Source of the DNA: CAZTNW01 sp964614945
GTDB lineage: Bacteria > Caldisericota > JANLFM01
NCBI GenBank assembly: GCA_964614945.1
Contig: CAZTNW010000003.1
Coordinates: 62,001-126,000, forward strand
Direction: 5' to 3'
Length of the DNA stretch: 64,000 bases
Part shown: piece after piece, positions 50,828 through 60,308 of the stretch
Numbering within the stretch: position 1 is the first letter of the stretch
How the letters are laid out: every line of letters begins with the position of its first letter
The notes under the pieces: model-generated
What the model was told of the DNA's origin: nothing
The model's input: only the letters and a program-made list of their open reading frames with translations
The model's database searches: none
Position numbers and translations under genes: made by a program

Positions 50828-52498
50828 ATGGAAGAGTTGGCCGGAGTATTAGAGCGAGTCTCTCAAACTTCGAGGACAGGTGAGAAAACAGCCCTCGTCT
50901 CAGATTATCTGAGACGACTGAACTACAGGGAACTATCCCTTGCCGCCCTCTATCTCAGCGGAAGGCTCCTCCCACACGGCGCTCCTTTTAAATTAAATGT
51001 GGGCTGGAAGCTAATCCTTGACTCTCTGGATAAACTGAACAGGCTAATCGACGACTCTTTCGGTGAAACTTACAGGCGGTTCGGAGACCTGGGTCAGACG
51101 GCCTGGTTTCTTCTGCATGATCGAGGTGTCCTCCCCTCTTTCTCATCACTCGCCCTCTCGGAGCTGGCTGACGAGTTGGAGAAGATTGCCCTAATCAGCG
51201 GGAAGAGCTCGAGGAAAGAGAAAGACATCCGCCTCGAAGAAATCTTCCGCCGGTTGAGCCCGCTGGGATTGAAGTACCTGATTCGCCTCTTGCTCGGAGA
51301 TCTACGTGTCGGCCTGAAAGAGAGTCTAGTGGAAAAGGCTATCGCTCTCGCCTTTTCAGAACCCCTCTCTTCCATCCGCCGAGCTAATCTGCTCCTGAGT
51401 GATATCGGGGAGGTCGCTCTGCTGGCACAAGCTCAAAAGACGAGGGAAGCGTCTTTGCGACCACTTCGTCCCCTTCATTTCATGCTGGCGGACACCCTGC
51501 TTGATACCGCAGAACCCTTCAGAAAAGGATCCGGGCTGCTTCTAGCCGAGGATAAGTACGATGGGATCCGCGCCCAGTTGCATTACTACAAAGGCGAGGT
51601 GGCGATCTTCTCCAGGAACTTAGAGAAGATCGGGCCTCATTTTCCTGAGATCGAAGAGAGCGCAAAAGCATGGGGCCACGACCTGATCCTGGATGGGGAA
51701 ATTATCTCTCTGAAAGATGAGGTCGCCCAGCCTTTTTCTCTGCTTCAGCAGAGGCTGCACCGGAAAAAAGTGGAGAGATGGAAAGAGGTCGTCCCCGTCT
51801 CTTACATCGCTTTCGATCTTCTTTATCTCGACGGTACCAGCCTTCTTGGCTCGCCGCTCGAGAGCCGGCAAGCGTTACTGCGAGGGCTGAGCTGGCCGCC
51901 GGGCTTTCAAATGGTTCACCAGATCGAGGTCGGCACCGAGCAGGAGCTCAGGTGTGCTTTTAACAATGCGCGGGAGCGGGGAAATGAGGGATTGATGCTG
52001 AAGGAGATAAGATCCCTCTACTCTCCGGGGAGCAGAGGGAAGCAGTGGTTGAAATTTAAAAAAGAGCTCACTACCCTGGATTGCCTGATCGTGACTGTGG
52101 AATGGGGGCACGGAAAGCGAGCGGGCCTTCTCTCCGATTACACCTTTGCTGTGAAAGGACACGGCGGTGATTTGCTCACCATCGGCAAAGCCTACTCCGG
52201 CCTAACCGACAGGGAGATTAAATCGATGACCGCCTGGTTCCTCGAGCATTGTCTGCAGGATGAAGGCTGGCGGCTTCAGGTGGAACCGAAGATAGTCGTA
52301 GAGATTGCCTTCAATCAGATCCAAAGGAGTCCCCGGCACACGAGCGGCTTCGCCCTGCGCTTCCCTCGCATCAAAAGAATCCGCGATGATAAACTGCCTG
52401 AGGAAATCGACACGATCGAGACAGTGGAAAAATTTTTCTTGAAGGAGAAAAGAGACCATGAAGATCGAGGAGTTTGCGGCGTACAGGGAGCGGATTAA
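50828..52498 (+). CDS. lig: ATP-dependent DNA ligase
   Basis: A 556-residue ligase (start MEELAGVLERVS). An N-terminal DNA-binding domain of about 230 residues precedes the nucleotidyltransferase core. Motif I is EDKYDGIRAQ with the adenylated Lys near residue 250, then SRNLEKI (III), LDGEIIS (IIIa/IV region), EGLMLKE (IV) and WLKFKK (V). Layout and length match the archaeal-type LigI-like enzymes. Most bacteria use the NAD-dependent LigA for replication, so this is a repair or acquired ligase. I chose ATG 50828 because a promoter and hairpins lie between it and the upstream frame. It overlaps the next gene by 41 nt. Confidence 0.9.
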   Translation: MEELAGVLERVSQTSRTGEKTALVSDYLRRLNYRELSLAALYLSGRLLPHGAPFKLNVGWKLILDSLDKLNRLIDDSFGETYRRFGDLGQTAWFLLHDRGVLPSFSSLALSELADELEKIALISGKSSRKEKDIRLEEIFRRLSPLGLKYLIRLLLGDLRVGLKESLVEKAIALAFSEPLSSIRRANLLLSDIGEVALLAQAQKTREASLRPLRPLHFMLADTLLDTAEPFRKGSGLLLAEDKYDGIRAQLHYYKGEVAIFSRNLEKIGPHFPEIEESAKAWGHDLILDGEIISLKDEVAQPFSLLQQRLHRKKVERWKEVVPVSYIAFDLLYLDGTSLLGSPLESRQALLRGLSWPPGFQMVHQIEVGTEQELRCAFNNARERGNEGLMLKEIRSLYSPGSRGKQWLKFKKELTTLDCLIVTVEWGHGKRAGLLSDYTFAVKGHGGDLLTIGKAYSGLTDREIKSMTAWFLEHCLQDEGWRLQVEPKIVVEIAFNQIQRSPRHTSGFALRFPRIKRIRDDKLPEEIDTIETVEKFFLKEKRDHEDRGVCGVQGAD

Positions 52499-52793
52499 TT
52501 CGATAATCTTAGAGCAGGGTACTATTGGAGTGAAGCGCTTTTTTAGCCTGGACTCGGCTGCCTACCGGAGCGGTGTCCTCCCGGCGAGAACAAAAGAGCT
52601 CTTGGGACTTGTCGCCTCGATGGTGCTCCGCTGCAACGACTGCATCCTTTATCATTTAATTCAGTGCCGGAAAGAGGGATTGTCGGACGAGGAAATGTGG
52701 GAAGCCTGGGGCATCGCTCTGATGGTGGGGGGTTCCATCGTCATCCCCCACCTTCGCTTCGCCGTTGAGAAATGGACTGAACTCAAGGTCTGA
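52458..52793 (+). CDS. Carboxymuconolactone decarboxylase / AhpD-like protein
   Basis: A 111-residue helical protein. The motif CNDCILYHLIQC (CxxCxxxH) is the redox-active site of AhpD-like members, and the C-terminal helices (ALMVGGSIVIPHLRFAVEKW) match the CMD domain. It may act as a peroxiredoxin partner or thiol oxidoreductase. It overlaps the ligase gene by 41 nt, so the two are co-transcribed. Confidence 0.82.
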   Translation: MKIEEFAAYRERINSIILEQGTIGVKRFFSLDSAAYRSGVLPARTKELLGLVASMVLRCNDCILYHLIQCRKEGLSDEEMWEAWGIALMVGGSIVIPHLRFAVEKWTELKV

Positions 52794-52900
52794 AAGAACG
52801 CTCGCTCTCCCCCTCGGGCATTGACGCGAAGGATGGGACATCGGCATAACTTTTCTTGAGGTATTGACCGGTTGGTGGGCGACGGCGTGCTGGAGTTCCT

Positions 52901-55099
52901 TCAGCGAATAAGCCTGTCCCTTAAAATCGAGTGAAGGGCCTCTGGTTGTGCCGGGAGAGACTGAGGGAAAGAACCGAGAGCATCCCGAATGGCATTGAAG
53001 ACAGCGGGGGCCACCCCGATCATGGTCATTTCACCCACTCCCTTGGCTCCATAAGGACCTACCGGGTCAGGTACCTGAACGATTAAAGGTATGATCTCGG
53101 CGGGCATGTCCTGGACTGCGGGGATAATATAGGTGCCGAGGTTTGGAGTCAGGATGCGCCCATGCGCGAGCTTGAATTCTTCCATCAGGGCGAACCCCTG
53201 GCCCATTAACACCCCTCCGTAGAACTGCCCGAGAACAATTTGCGGGTTCACGGCCTTGCCCAGGTCAGCGGCAGCGACTATCCTCAAGATCTCCACTTCT
53301 CCCGTTAAAGTATCCACTTCCAGTTCAACGATGTCGGTCGCATAGCCATAGCTCTGATGTGGCACGCATTGTCCTTGATTATTCATAGGAGTCGTGGGCC
53401 TGACTGCCTGCGTGCGATGCAGATATTCGGCATCGACGATACCCCTCTTCCCTGCTGCTATTTGCGCTTGCAGAGCCTTTGCTGCCTCCAGAACAGCTCG
53501 TCCGGTGACAAAAACCTGCCTAGAAGCGGAGTTTGATCCGCCATCAGGCGTACAGCAAGTATCGGGCTGGCGGAATTCGATCTTGCTCAAGGGGAGAGTG
53601 AGGGTTTCTGCCGCGATCTGACATAAGGCCGTGTGCAACCCCTGGCCGCTGTCTGTAACGCCGACCATCAGTGAGGCCGTTTCGATCTGGCCCGAGGGCG
53701 CCACCTGCGCTTGGATCCTCACGCGGGATTGATCGTCGTAGCCGAAACTGTAACCGATATTCTTGTATACGCAAGCCACTCCCCTACCCCGGATCCGATC
53801 GGGCCGCACAGGCGATTTTGCCAGCGGAGCGACCCAGCCGGAATTTCCATTACTCCAGCCAGCCTTTGAGGCTGCCTGGAGTAATGTCTCCTTTATTCCC
53901 ACCCCGGGTGGAATCCGGTTCCCCGTAGGGAGAATTGCTCCTTCCTCCAGTAAATTTCGCAGACGGAATCCCACCGGGTCCATATTCAAGGCCCGCGAGG
54001 CCTCCTCGACGAGGCTTTCGTGAATCAAGGGCACCTGGGCTGAGCCGAAACCCCGCATGGCCATAGTCGAAATGTTATTGGTGTAGACGGTCCTTCCGCG
54101 AACATGTACGTTTGGGATGTCGTAAGGCCCGCAGGCGTAAGAGACCGCATTGGCGAGGACGGCGATAGAGGTGGAGGCGTAAGCGCCGGCATCAGTGAGA
54201 AGGTCAATCTCCATTGCCATAATCCTTCCTCCTCTCACTCCAATTTTCCCTTTCATATAGAAAGGGTGGCGCTTTCCGTGACCACGAATGGACTCCTCCC
54301 GAGAATAGACAAGCTTAACCGGACAGCGCAGCCGGAATGCTGCTAAGGCTGTAAGGATCTGCAGGGAAATATCCTCCCGGCCGCCGAAAGCACCGCCTGT
54401 TGGCATCAATATCACCCGCACTTCTTCTTCAGATAGATTTAGGGCGTGGGCGATCTGGCGCCTATCATCGAAAATCCACTGGGAGCCGACATAAACCGTG
54501 ATCCTGCCTTCATCATCGATCAGGCCGACCGCTGCCTCCGGCTGAAGGAAGGCGTGTTCGTTGAATGGAGTGCTGATCTCCCTCTCCAGGACAAGATCTG
54601 CCCGGGCGAAGGCCTCTTTCACCTCTCCGTGCCTGAGCTCGAAGGCTTGGAGAAGGTTCGATCCTGTCTGCTCGTGTACCAGGGGTGCGCTTTCCTCTAG
54701 AGCCTCGCCGGGGTGGAATACTCCCGGGAGGACCTCGTAACTAACCTTGATTCTCTCCAGGGCCAGGGATGCCTGCTGCTCAGTTTCAGCTACTATAAGA
54801 GCAACCGGGTCTCCGATGGACCGTACCTTCTTTCCCGCCAGCACCTCCTGATCGTAAACTAAGATGCCGAACTCGTTGCGGGGAACATCCAGGTAGGTGA
54901 ACACCTTCCTCACTCCCGGCATCGCTTCTGCTTCGGAGAGGTCAATGCCAAGAATTCGGGCATGTGAGTGAGCGGAGAAAAGGACTTTGGCGTATAACAT
55001 ATTCGGGAAGTAAAGGTCTCCGGAAAACCTCGTCTCTCCGGATACTTTTCCCGGGGCATCCACCTTAGGGAACTCCTTGCCCAAGTAACTCATTGGCAT
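52901..55099 (-). CDS. Xanthine dehydrogenase-like molybdopterin subunit
   Basis: A 732-residue large subunit of the xanthine oxidase family. It carries GSQWIFDDRRQ and the GGAFGGREDI cofactor-binding loop, MAMRGFGSAQ, TCCTPDGGSNSASRQ and the catalytic Glu motif GAKGVGEMTMIG. It would hydroxylate a purine, nicotinate or aldehyde substrate. The FAD and 2Fe-2S subunits usually encoded next to it are absent here. ATG 55099 is preferred (AGAGGA upstream) over 55123. It faces away from the lipoprotein gene at 55251. Confidence 0.9.
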   Translation of the reverse strand: MPMSYLGKEFPKVDAPGKVSGETRFSGDLYFPNMLYAKVLFSAHSHARILGIDLSEAEAMPGVRKVFTYLDVPRNEFGILVYDQEVLAGKKVRSIGDPVALIVAETEQQASLALERIKVSYEVLPGVFHPGEALEESAPLVHEQTGSNLLQAFELRHGEVKEAFARADLVLEREISTPFNEHAFLQPEAAVGLIDDEGRITVYVGSQWIFDDRRQIAHALNLSEEEVRVILMPTGGAFGGREDISLQILTALAAFRLRCPVKLVYSREESIRGHGKRHPFYMKGKIGVRGGRIMAMEIDLLTDAGAYASTSIAVLANAVSYACGPYDIPNVHVRGRTVYTNNISTMAMRGFGSAQVPLIHESLVEEASRALNMDPVGFRLRNLLEEGAILPTGNRIPPGVGIKETLLQAASKAGWSNGNSGWVAPLAKSPVRPDRIRGRGVACVYKNIGYSFGYDDQSRVRIQAQVAPSGQIETASLMVGVTDSGQGLHTALCQIAAETLTLPLSKIEFRQPDTCCTPDGGSNSASRQVFVTGRAVLEAAKALQAQIAAGKRGIVDAEYLHRTQAVRPTTPMNNQGQCVPHQSYGYATDIVELEVDTLTGEVEILRIVAAADLGKAVNPQIVLGQFYGGVLMGQGFALMEEFKLAHGRILTPNLGTYIIPAVQDMPAEIIPLIVQVPDPVGPYGAKGVGEMTMIGVAPAVFNAIRDALGSFPQSLPAQPEALHSILRDRLIR

Positions 55100-55213
55100 C
55101 CGCGGTTCCTCTTTCACCTGCATTGTAGGTTCGTTTCTGAAAAAGCGTCAAGTAAGGAAGGGAGAGACAAATCCCCAAAATTCGCTTGAATAAAGGAATA
55201 GGCGGCTTTAGAC

Positions 55214-55243
55214 TTGACAAAGCTATCCGGAGGATACTATCCT
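55214..55243 (+). promoter_or_regulatory. Promoter of the NlpC-like lipoprotein gene
   Basis: TTGACA (55214-55219), 18 bp, TATCCT (55238-55243). The ATG at 55251 begins 7 nt after the -10 box. No ribosome-binding site fits, so the transcript is probably leaderless. Confidence 0.5.
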
Positions 55244-55250
55244 ACCGCCC

Positions 55251-55862
55251 ATGTGTCCAAAAAAGAGGTTCGAGCGAGGGACACTTCTCTTGCTTGTAAT
55301 CTTCTTATTGCTCTTTGGTTGCCAGGCAATGGCGACACAAATAGAGAGGACCGGAATACTGAGCGCACCTATTGCTTCGGGACAATACACCGGCGCTTCC
55401 AATCGGATTGTGCTGGAAAGGGAGATACTGGTAGAGACGGATTTTCCAGCCCACCCCCAAGCCCATGAGGTAATCTCGCTTCGAAAAATTCTGAAGGAAG
55501 TAAACGCGGATCCCTCAGGAGATCCTCTCCTCGTTGGAACATACCATAAAGAGGGGTGCTTTGAATTTCTATCTGCTCTTTTTTATCTGGCCGGGATTGA
55601 CTTCAGATCAGCTCTGAGCGGGGCGCACGATGTATCCTCACTCGAGAACGGCGACATCGTGAAAATCGAGAATTCCACCTATTACGGCCTGCCGCATTGG
55701 GGCATTTTTCTCGATGGCCTGGTCTTTCATAACTGGGATGGCTACCGCGCCGAGTTTTTCGCCGATTTTCTCGAAACTTACATGCTTCCCGGCTCCGCAC
55801 ATTTAATTCTGCGGCCGAGCTATCATCTTCCCTCAGCCTCGGCCCTCATCTACCCCCGATGA
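55251..55862 (+). CDS. Lipoprotein with NlpC/P60- or YiiX-like fold
   Basis: A 203-residue exported protein. The signal segment (TLLLLVIFLLLFGC) ends in a lipobox with Cys near residue 24. A Cys-helix motif follows (YHKEGCFEFLSALFYLAGID), then GDIVKIENSTYYGLPHWGIF and LDGLVFHNWDG. The Cys on a helix and the His in PHWGIFLDG match the catalytic pair of NlpC/P60-like papain folds, so it may be a cell-wall peptidase. The order is family-like but sequence similarity is weak. Confidence 0.6.
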   Translation: MCPKKRFERGTLLLLVIFLLLFGCQAMATQIERTGILSAPIASGQYTGASNRIVLEREILVETDFPAHPQAHEVISLRKILKEVNADPSGDPLLVGTYHKEGCFEFLSALFYLAGIDFRSALSGAHDVSSLENGDIVKIENSTYYGLPHWGIFLDGLVFHNWDGYRAEFFADFLETYMLPGSAHLILRPSYHLPSASALIYPR

Positions 55863-55867
55863 ACGAA

Positions 55868-56956
55868 TTACCAGGATCCTCCCGACTTCACTAGGGTCAT
55901 GAGCTGCTCCCCGGTCAAATTATCGATTCCCAGTTTCTCCACTGTTCGCCCGCTGGCCCAATAGTCTACCTGATGGAGAATGGAGGCCAAATGGATGAAG
56001 ACGGAAAAGGTAGGAACGCTCACCCCGTACTTCATCCCAATTGAAGCAATAGGAACAAGGCTCATCGGGATATCTTCCGTTAGGTAGCGAGTCTGTAGCG
56101 TTGGAGGTGCCTGAATCCCGTAATAACCGACATTGTTCTGCATGGCCTCGAAAAGATTAGAACCACTGGCGTCGTAGGCCATCTCGAGCCAATCCCGCGC
56201 AGAGAGAGCATCAATCCCGAGGGCCTTCGCTACATTCAGGCGTTCGGCATCGAGGGTCTCCAGGATCCTGGAGACAGTGGGTGAATTGCCCTCGATATAA
56301 TATTGAAAATCCCCGCGCGTGTTCTCGATCCGCGCGGCGTTAAGGATGGTCAAGGTGGGATGGAAAATGGCCCCGATATTATCCAGGCTCGTCCTTAAAA
56401 CATTCTGGGCAGGGACAAACTCTGGATAGGCCTGGCGGACCACGGACAGGACATGCGCCGTATCCGTAGCGGGGAGAGCGGCAACGGGAATAGAATTTTT
56501 GATTCGAAAGATTTTCACCTGGGCAGGGTTTAGCGCTCTGCTGGCGTAGATAAAGGTCTGCGCTTCTGCGACAAAAACATCTGCCCGGCAGCCCTCCTCG
56601 CGCAAGACGTTGCGGAACTCAATCGCCCCTCCGGTTCTCCCTGGATTCAACAGGACAATTTGACCATCTTTCAAGTGAGGAGCGGCCTTCTCTGCCATGA
56701 AGCGGTGGCCGTTTGCCGGCACCACCACCATCAGTACATCTGCATCACGAATGGCCAGGGCAGGATCGGTAGTTGCAAGGGAAATCGGGGCAAAACCCTG
56801 CACTTCTCCCTCTATCTCAATTCCCCCTCTTGCGGTCACAGGCTCCAAGCGAAATTGACTGCGATTGAAGAGCGAGACTTCAAAACCCTTGAGCACCAGG
56901 TGCGCGGCCATAGCCAAACCACCATTCCCCGCACCTAAGACACAGAATCTGGGCAT
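55868..56956 (-). CDS. NAD/NADP octopine/nopaline dehydrogenase family
   Basis: A 362-residue opine dehydrogenase-type protein. N-terminal Rossmann fold CVLGAGNGGLAMAAHLVLKG, then ADVLMVVVPANGH and the substrate domain with LDNIGAIFHPTLTILNAARI (the His of the catalytic pair in IFHP), and a helical C-terminus. Opine dehydrogenases join an amino acid with an alpha-keto acid while oxidising NAD(P)H; the substrate cannot be told. It converges with the lipoprotein gene (gap 5 bp). Confidence 0.9.
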   Translation of the reverse strand: MPRFCVLGAGNGGLAMAAHLVLKGFEVSLFNRSQFRLEPVTARGGIEIEGEVQGFAPISLATTDPALAIRDADVLMVVVPANGHRFMAEKAAPHLKDGQIVLLNPGRTGGAIEFRNVLREEGCRADVFVAEAQTFIYASRALNPAQVKIFRIKNSIPVAALPATDTAHVLSVVRQAYPEFVPAQNVLRTSLDNIGAIFHPTLTILNAARIENTRGDFQYYIEGNSPTVSRILETLDAERLNVAKALGIDALSARDWLEMAYDASGSNLFEAMQNNVGYYGIQAPPTLQTRYLTEDIPMSLVPIASIGMKYGVSVPTFSVFIHLASILHQVDYWASGRTVEKLGIDNLTGEQLMTLVKSGGSW

Positions 56957-57022
56957 CTATACCTCCTCAGCAAAAAGAGCGAGCTCCCATGCAAAAAATA
57001 TTCCCGATAAAATAGCCAGATT

Positions 57023-57265
57023 TTAGCTTTCTTTGAGCTCGGCCTTTTTCTCTTCCAGTAAATCCTTGCCCTTGTGCAGTAAATCCTTCGTCTCCCGCTT
57101 GATCACTTCGGGTAAATGCTCTGCCTTCTCTTTCAGCTCCAGCGCTTTTTCTTTTAAGAAAGCCCTTGTCTCCTCACCGGATTGAGGCGCGAAAAGCAAG
57201 GCGATTCCTGCCCCGATCAGGCCTCCGATGATTAATCCGGCGAAGAAGTCACCCCGGCTTGACAT
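57023..57265 (-). CDS. YtxH domain protein
   Basis: An 80-residue protein. The glycine-rich membrane segment FFAGLIIGGLIGAGIALLFAPQSGEETR is the YtxH signature, followed by a basic/acidic coiled-coil tail (FLKEKALELKEKAEHLPEVI). Family members are stress- or envelope-associated and otherwise uncharacterised. A short ribosome-binding site is present (GGAGG). It is a single gene. Confidence 0.85.
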   Translation of the reverse strand: MSSRGDFFAGLIIGGLIGAGIALLFAPQSGEETRAFLKEKALELKEKAEHLPEVIKRETKDLLHKGKDLLEEKKAELKES

Positions 57266-57372
57266 GGTCCTTTACCTCCATCGTAGGATAAAAATTATTA
57301 TGAAGCAGGGAATGAATAAAGGCAACCTTTGCCATTACAGCCAAAGCAGGCTAAAATTGGCCTCGTGTTTAG

Positions 57373-59487
57373 ATGAAAACCCTCGTTATTACTGAAAAAC
57401 CAAGCGTGGCAAGTGATATCGCAAAGAGCCTGGGGGGGTTCCGGAAGCAGGCGGAATTCTATGAAAGCGAGGATACCTTCATCACCTGGGCCCTGGGCCA
57501 CCTGGTCACACTGGCTGAGCCGGAGGACTACGACAAGAAATACAAAATGTGGCTGCTCGAACATTTACCGATCATCCCTGACCAGTTCAAACTTAAGGTT
57601 ATTTCCAGGACCGAGCCTCGCTTCCACGCCATCGCTCGCTTGCTGAAAAAGAAGGATGTTACCGGTGTAATAAACGCTTGCGACGCGGGGAGGGAGGGAG
57701 AGCTTATCTTTCGCAACATCATGGAGGCCGTACGAACCAATAAACCAATCCAGCGATTGTGGCTCTCCTCAATGACCGCGGCTTCCATCCGCCAGGGGTT
57801 CCAGAATCTCCATCCGGGGGAAGATATGGAGCTTCTCTCCCAGGCAGCGAAGAGCAGGTCGGAAAGCGATTGGCTCATCGGAATCAATGCCACGCGCGCC
57901 TTCACGCGAAGATTTGGCACCCTGCTCTCCATCGGACGCGTGCAGACGCCTACCCTGGCCATTCTCGTGCAGCGAGAAAGGGAGATCTCCTCCTTTTCGC
58001 CGGAAAAGTATTTCGAGCTCTTCTCCCAATTTTCCTCTAGGAACGGCAAGTACACCGGCAAGTGGTTCACGCGAGGGCGCGATCGGTTTTTCTCCAGGGA
58101 AGAAGCAGAAAAAGTAAGGGACAAGGTGCTCGGCAATGCAGGTATCATCGTGGAACTGGACAAGAGAGAGAGTAAACAAATTCCGCCATTGCTCTTCGAC
58201 CTGACGGAGCTCCAGAGGGAGGCTAACAGGCGCTTCGGCTATACCGCTCGTCGTACACTCGACTGCGCGCAGAGGCTGTACGAAGAATACAAATTGGTCA
58301 CCTATCCGCGCACGGACTGCCAATATCTCTCGAGCGACATGATCCCTCATCTCAAGGAAATTATCAGCCAGGTCGCCGTGGGCGAATGGCAAGCTTTCGC
58401 TCTCTCCCTCCTCTCGCTTGCCAAGCTCCCCCTGAGCAAAAGGATCGTCGATGACTCTCGCATCACTGATCATCATGCCATCATCCCCACTCCCACGCGC
58501 CCGGAGATCTCCAAATTGAAGCCCGAGGAGAGCAGGATCTACAACCTTATCGTTAGGCGGTTCCTCGCTGTATTTTTCCCTCCCGCGCTCTGGGAGCATA
58601 CTCGATTAGTCACGGAGGTTAAAAAGGAAAGCTTCCGCAGCGAGGGGAAAAAATTACTCGATCAGGGCTGGCTGCAGGTTCTCGAACGGTCCACCGCTGA
58701 GGAATTTCTCCCGCGGTTGGAAAAGGGGGAGAGCGTGGAGATGGAGAAGACGGTGATCGAGGAGAAGGAAACGGTACCCCCTCCCCGCTATACTGACGCT
58801 ACCCTTCTTTCGGCGATGGAAGGAGCCGGAAAGCTAATTGAGGATGAGGAACTCAAACAGGCCATGAAGGAGAGAGGGCTGGGCACCCCCGCAACCCGAG
58901 CAGCCATCATTGAACGCCTGATAGAAGTAGGATACCTGGAGCGCGAGGAGAAGGCCCTTCATCCCACCCCCAAGGGGTTGGAATTAATAAAAACTATCGA
59001 GACGATACCCATTCCGGAAATCACCTCTCCTGAGCTGACGGGTGAATGGGAAAGCAAACTGGTCCGCATGGAAAAGGGAGAGCTGGCACGGAAACAGTTC
59101 ATGAAAGAGATAGAGGAGCTGGCACGCGAGATCGTGGGAAAGGTTAAGAAAGCCGAGAATGTATCCGGCGTTCGACAGGCCGCATCAGCTGCGGTGGGCA
59201 CCTGTCCCCTCTGCGGGGGAGAGGTGAAGGAGAACAGGATGGCCTTCTCCTGCCAGAACTGGAAGGAAAAAGGGTGCAAGTTCGCCATCTGGAAGAAGAT
59301 TGCTCGCAAGACAATCACCCGCAGCCAGGCGGAGAGCCTACTCAAAAAAGGGCGAACCAATCTCATCTCTGGATTTAAATCAAAATCGGGCAAGCCGTTC
59401 CGTGCCTATTTGAAGCTTGAGGGAGGGAAAGTAATTTTTGAGTTTCCCCAGATCGGGCGAAGAGAAAGCGGGAGCTGGGACAAATGA
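57373..59487 (+). CDS. topB: DNA topoisomerase III
   Basis: A 704-residue type IA topoisomerase. The TOPRIM domain starts VITEKPSVASDIAKSL, with CDAGREGELIFR as the acidic motif. GRVQTPTLAILV precedes the active Tyr region TYPRTDCQYLSSDM (catalytic Tyr near residue 312). DITDHHAIIPT-like residues and the TrpATR/GLGTPATRAAIIERL motif are present. The C-terminus has a single zinc-ribbon (CPLCGGEVKENRMAFSC). It decatenates DNA during replication or recombination. It overlaps uppP by 4 nt. Confidence 0.93.
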   Translation: MKTLVITEKPSVASDIAKSLGGFRKQAEFYESEDTFITWALGHLVTLAEPEDYDKKYKMWLLEHLPIIPDQFKLKVISRTEPRFHAIARLLKKKDVTGVINACDAGREGELIFRNIMEAVRTNKPIQRLWLSSMTAASIRQGFQNLHPGEDMELLSQAAKSRSESDWLIGINATRAFTRRFGTLLSIGRVQTPTLAILVQREREISSFSPEKYFELFSQFSSRNGKYTGKWFTRGRDRFFSREEAEKVRDKVLGNAGIIVELDKRESKQIPPLLFDLTELQREANRRFGYTARRTLDCAQRLYEEYKLVTYPRTDCQYLSSDMIPHLKEIISQVAVGEWQAFALSLLSLAKLPLSKRIVDDSRITDHHAIIPTPTRPEISKLKPEESRIYNLIVRRFLAVFFPPALWEHTRLVTEVKKESFRSEGKKLLDQGWLQVLERSTAEEFLPRLEKGESVEMEKTVIEEKETVPPPRYTDATLLSAMEGAGKLIEDEELKQAMKERGLGTPATRAAIIERLIEVGYLEREEKALHPTPKGLELIKTIETIPIPEITSPELTGEWESKLVRMEKGELARKQFMKEIEELAREIVGKVKKAENVSGVRQAASAAVGTCPLCGGEVKENRMAFSCQNWKEKGCKFAIWKKIARKTITRSQAESLLKKGRTNLISGFKSKSGKPFRAYLKLEGGKVIFEFPQIGRRESGSWDK

Positions 59488-60299
59488 ATCTGCCCCAGGT
59501 TTTGATTCTGGCTCTGGTGCAGGGACTCACAGAGTTTCTTCCCATTTCCTCCTCAGCCCATCTGATCATCGTCCCTTACTTCCTCGGCTGGCCGGCGGCA
59601 CCTGTATCGTTTGATGTGGCGCTCCACCTGGGCACTCTTCTCGCCCTGGTCCTCTACTTTTTCCGCGACCTGAGCAAGATCATCAAGAACTGGGTGTATT
59701 CTCTCTCGCGAAGGAAGAACGATCTTTCGGAGGAAAACCTTTTCTATAGCCGTCTATTCTATTTTATCCTCCTCGGCACTATCCCTGCAGTCGTGCTGGC
59801 CCTCCTCTTCAAGCAGTCGATCGAAACAGCCTTTTGCTCCACCCTGGCCAGCGCCACATTGCTCCTGGTTAATGGAGTGTACCTTGCTTTAGCGGATGTC
59901 TTCGCCACACCCAGAAAACTCATGCGCGAGCTGAAAGGGGCGAGCGCTTTCGTAATTGGAGTAGCGCAGGCCGCCGCTCTTCTACCGGGTATCTCTCGCT
60001 CGGGAGCGACCATATCTACTGGCATTTTATTCGGTCTGAAACGCGAGGAAGCTGCCAGATTCTCCTTCCTCCTCTCCATCCCGATCGTCCTGGGAGCAGC
60101 TATCCTGGAATTTCTGACTCTTTCCTGGGAGGGGATGAATGTGCTGCTCTTCCTCGTAGGGATTTTTACCTCTTTTATTGTCGGCATCCTCTGCGTTCAT
60201 TTCTTCCTTCGCTTTATCAGACGCAGTCGTCTTATCTGGTTTGCCCTCTATTCCTGGGCACTGGGGCTTTTTGCCCTATATCAAATCTTTCTGGCATAG
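59484..60299 (+). CDS. uppP: Undecaprenyl-diphosphatase
   Basis: UppP recycles the lipid carrier of cell-wall synthesis by dephosphorylating undecaprenyl diphosphate. The 271-residue integral membrane protein has EFLPISSSAHL near residue 17 and PGISRSGATI near residue 165. About eight membrane segments follow, with the usual C-terminal LALYQ-like end. It is also a bacitracin-resistance determinant. It is coupled to topB and followed by the M55 peptidase after 6 bp. Confidence 0.95.
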   Translation: MNLPQVLILALVQGLTEFLPISSSAHLIIVPYFLGWPAAPVSFDVALHLGTLLALVLYFFRDLSKIIKNWVYSLSRRKNDLSEENLFYSRLFYFILLGTIPAVVLALLFKQSIETAFCSTLASATLLLVNGVYLALADVFATPRKLMRELKGASAFVIGVAQAAALLPGISRSGATISTGILFGLKREEAARFSFLLSIPIVLGAAILEFLTLSWEGMNVLLFLVGIFTSFIVGILCVHFFLRFIRRSRLIWFALYSWALGLFALYQIFLA

Positions 60300-60308
60300 G
60301 AGGGAATG

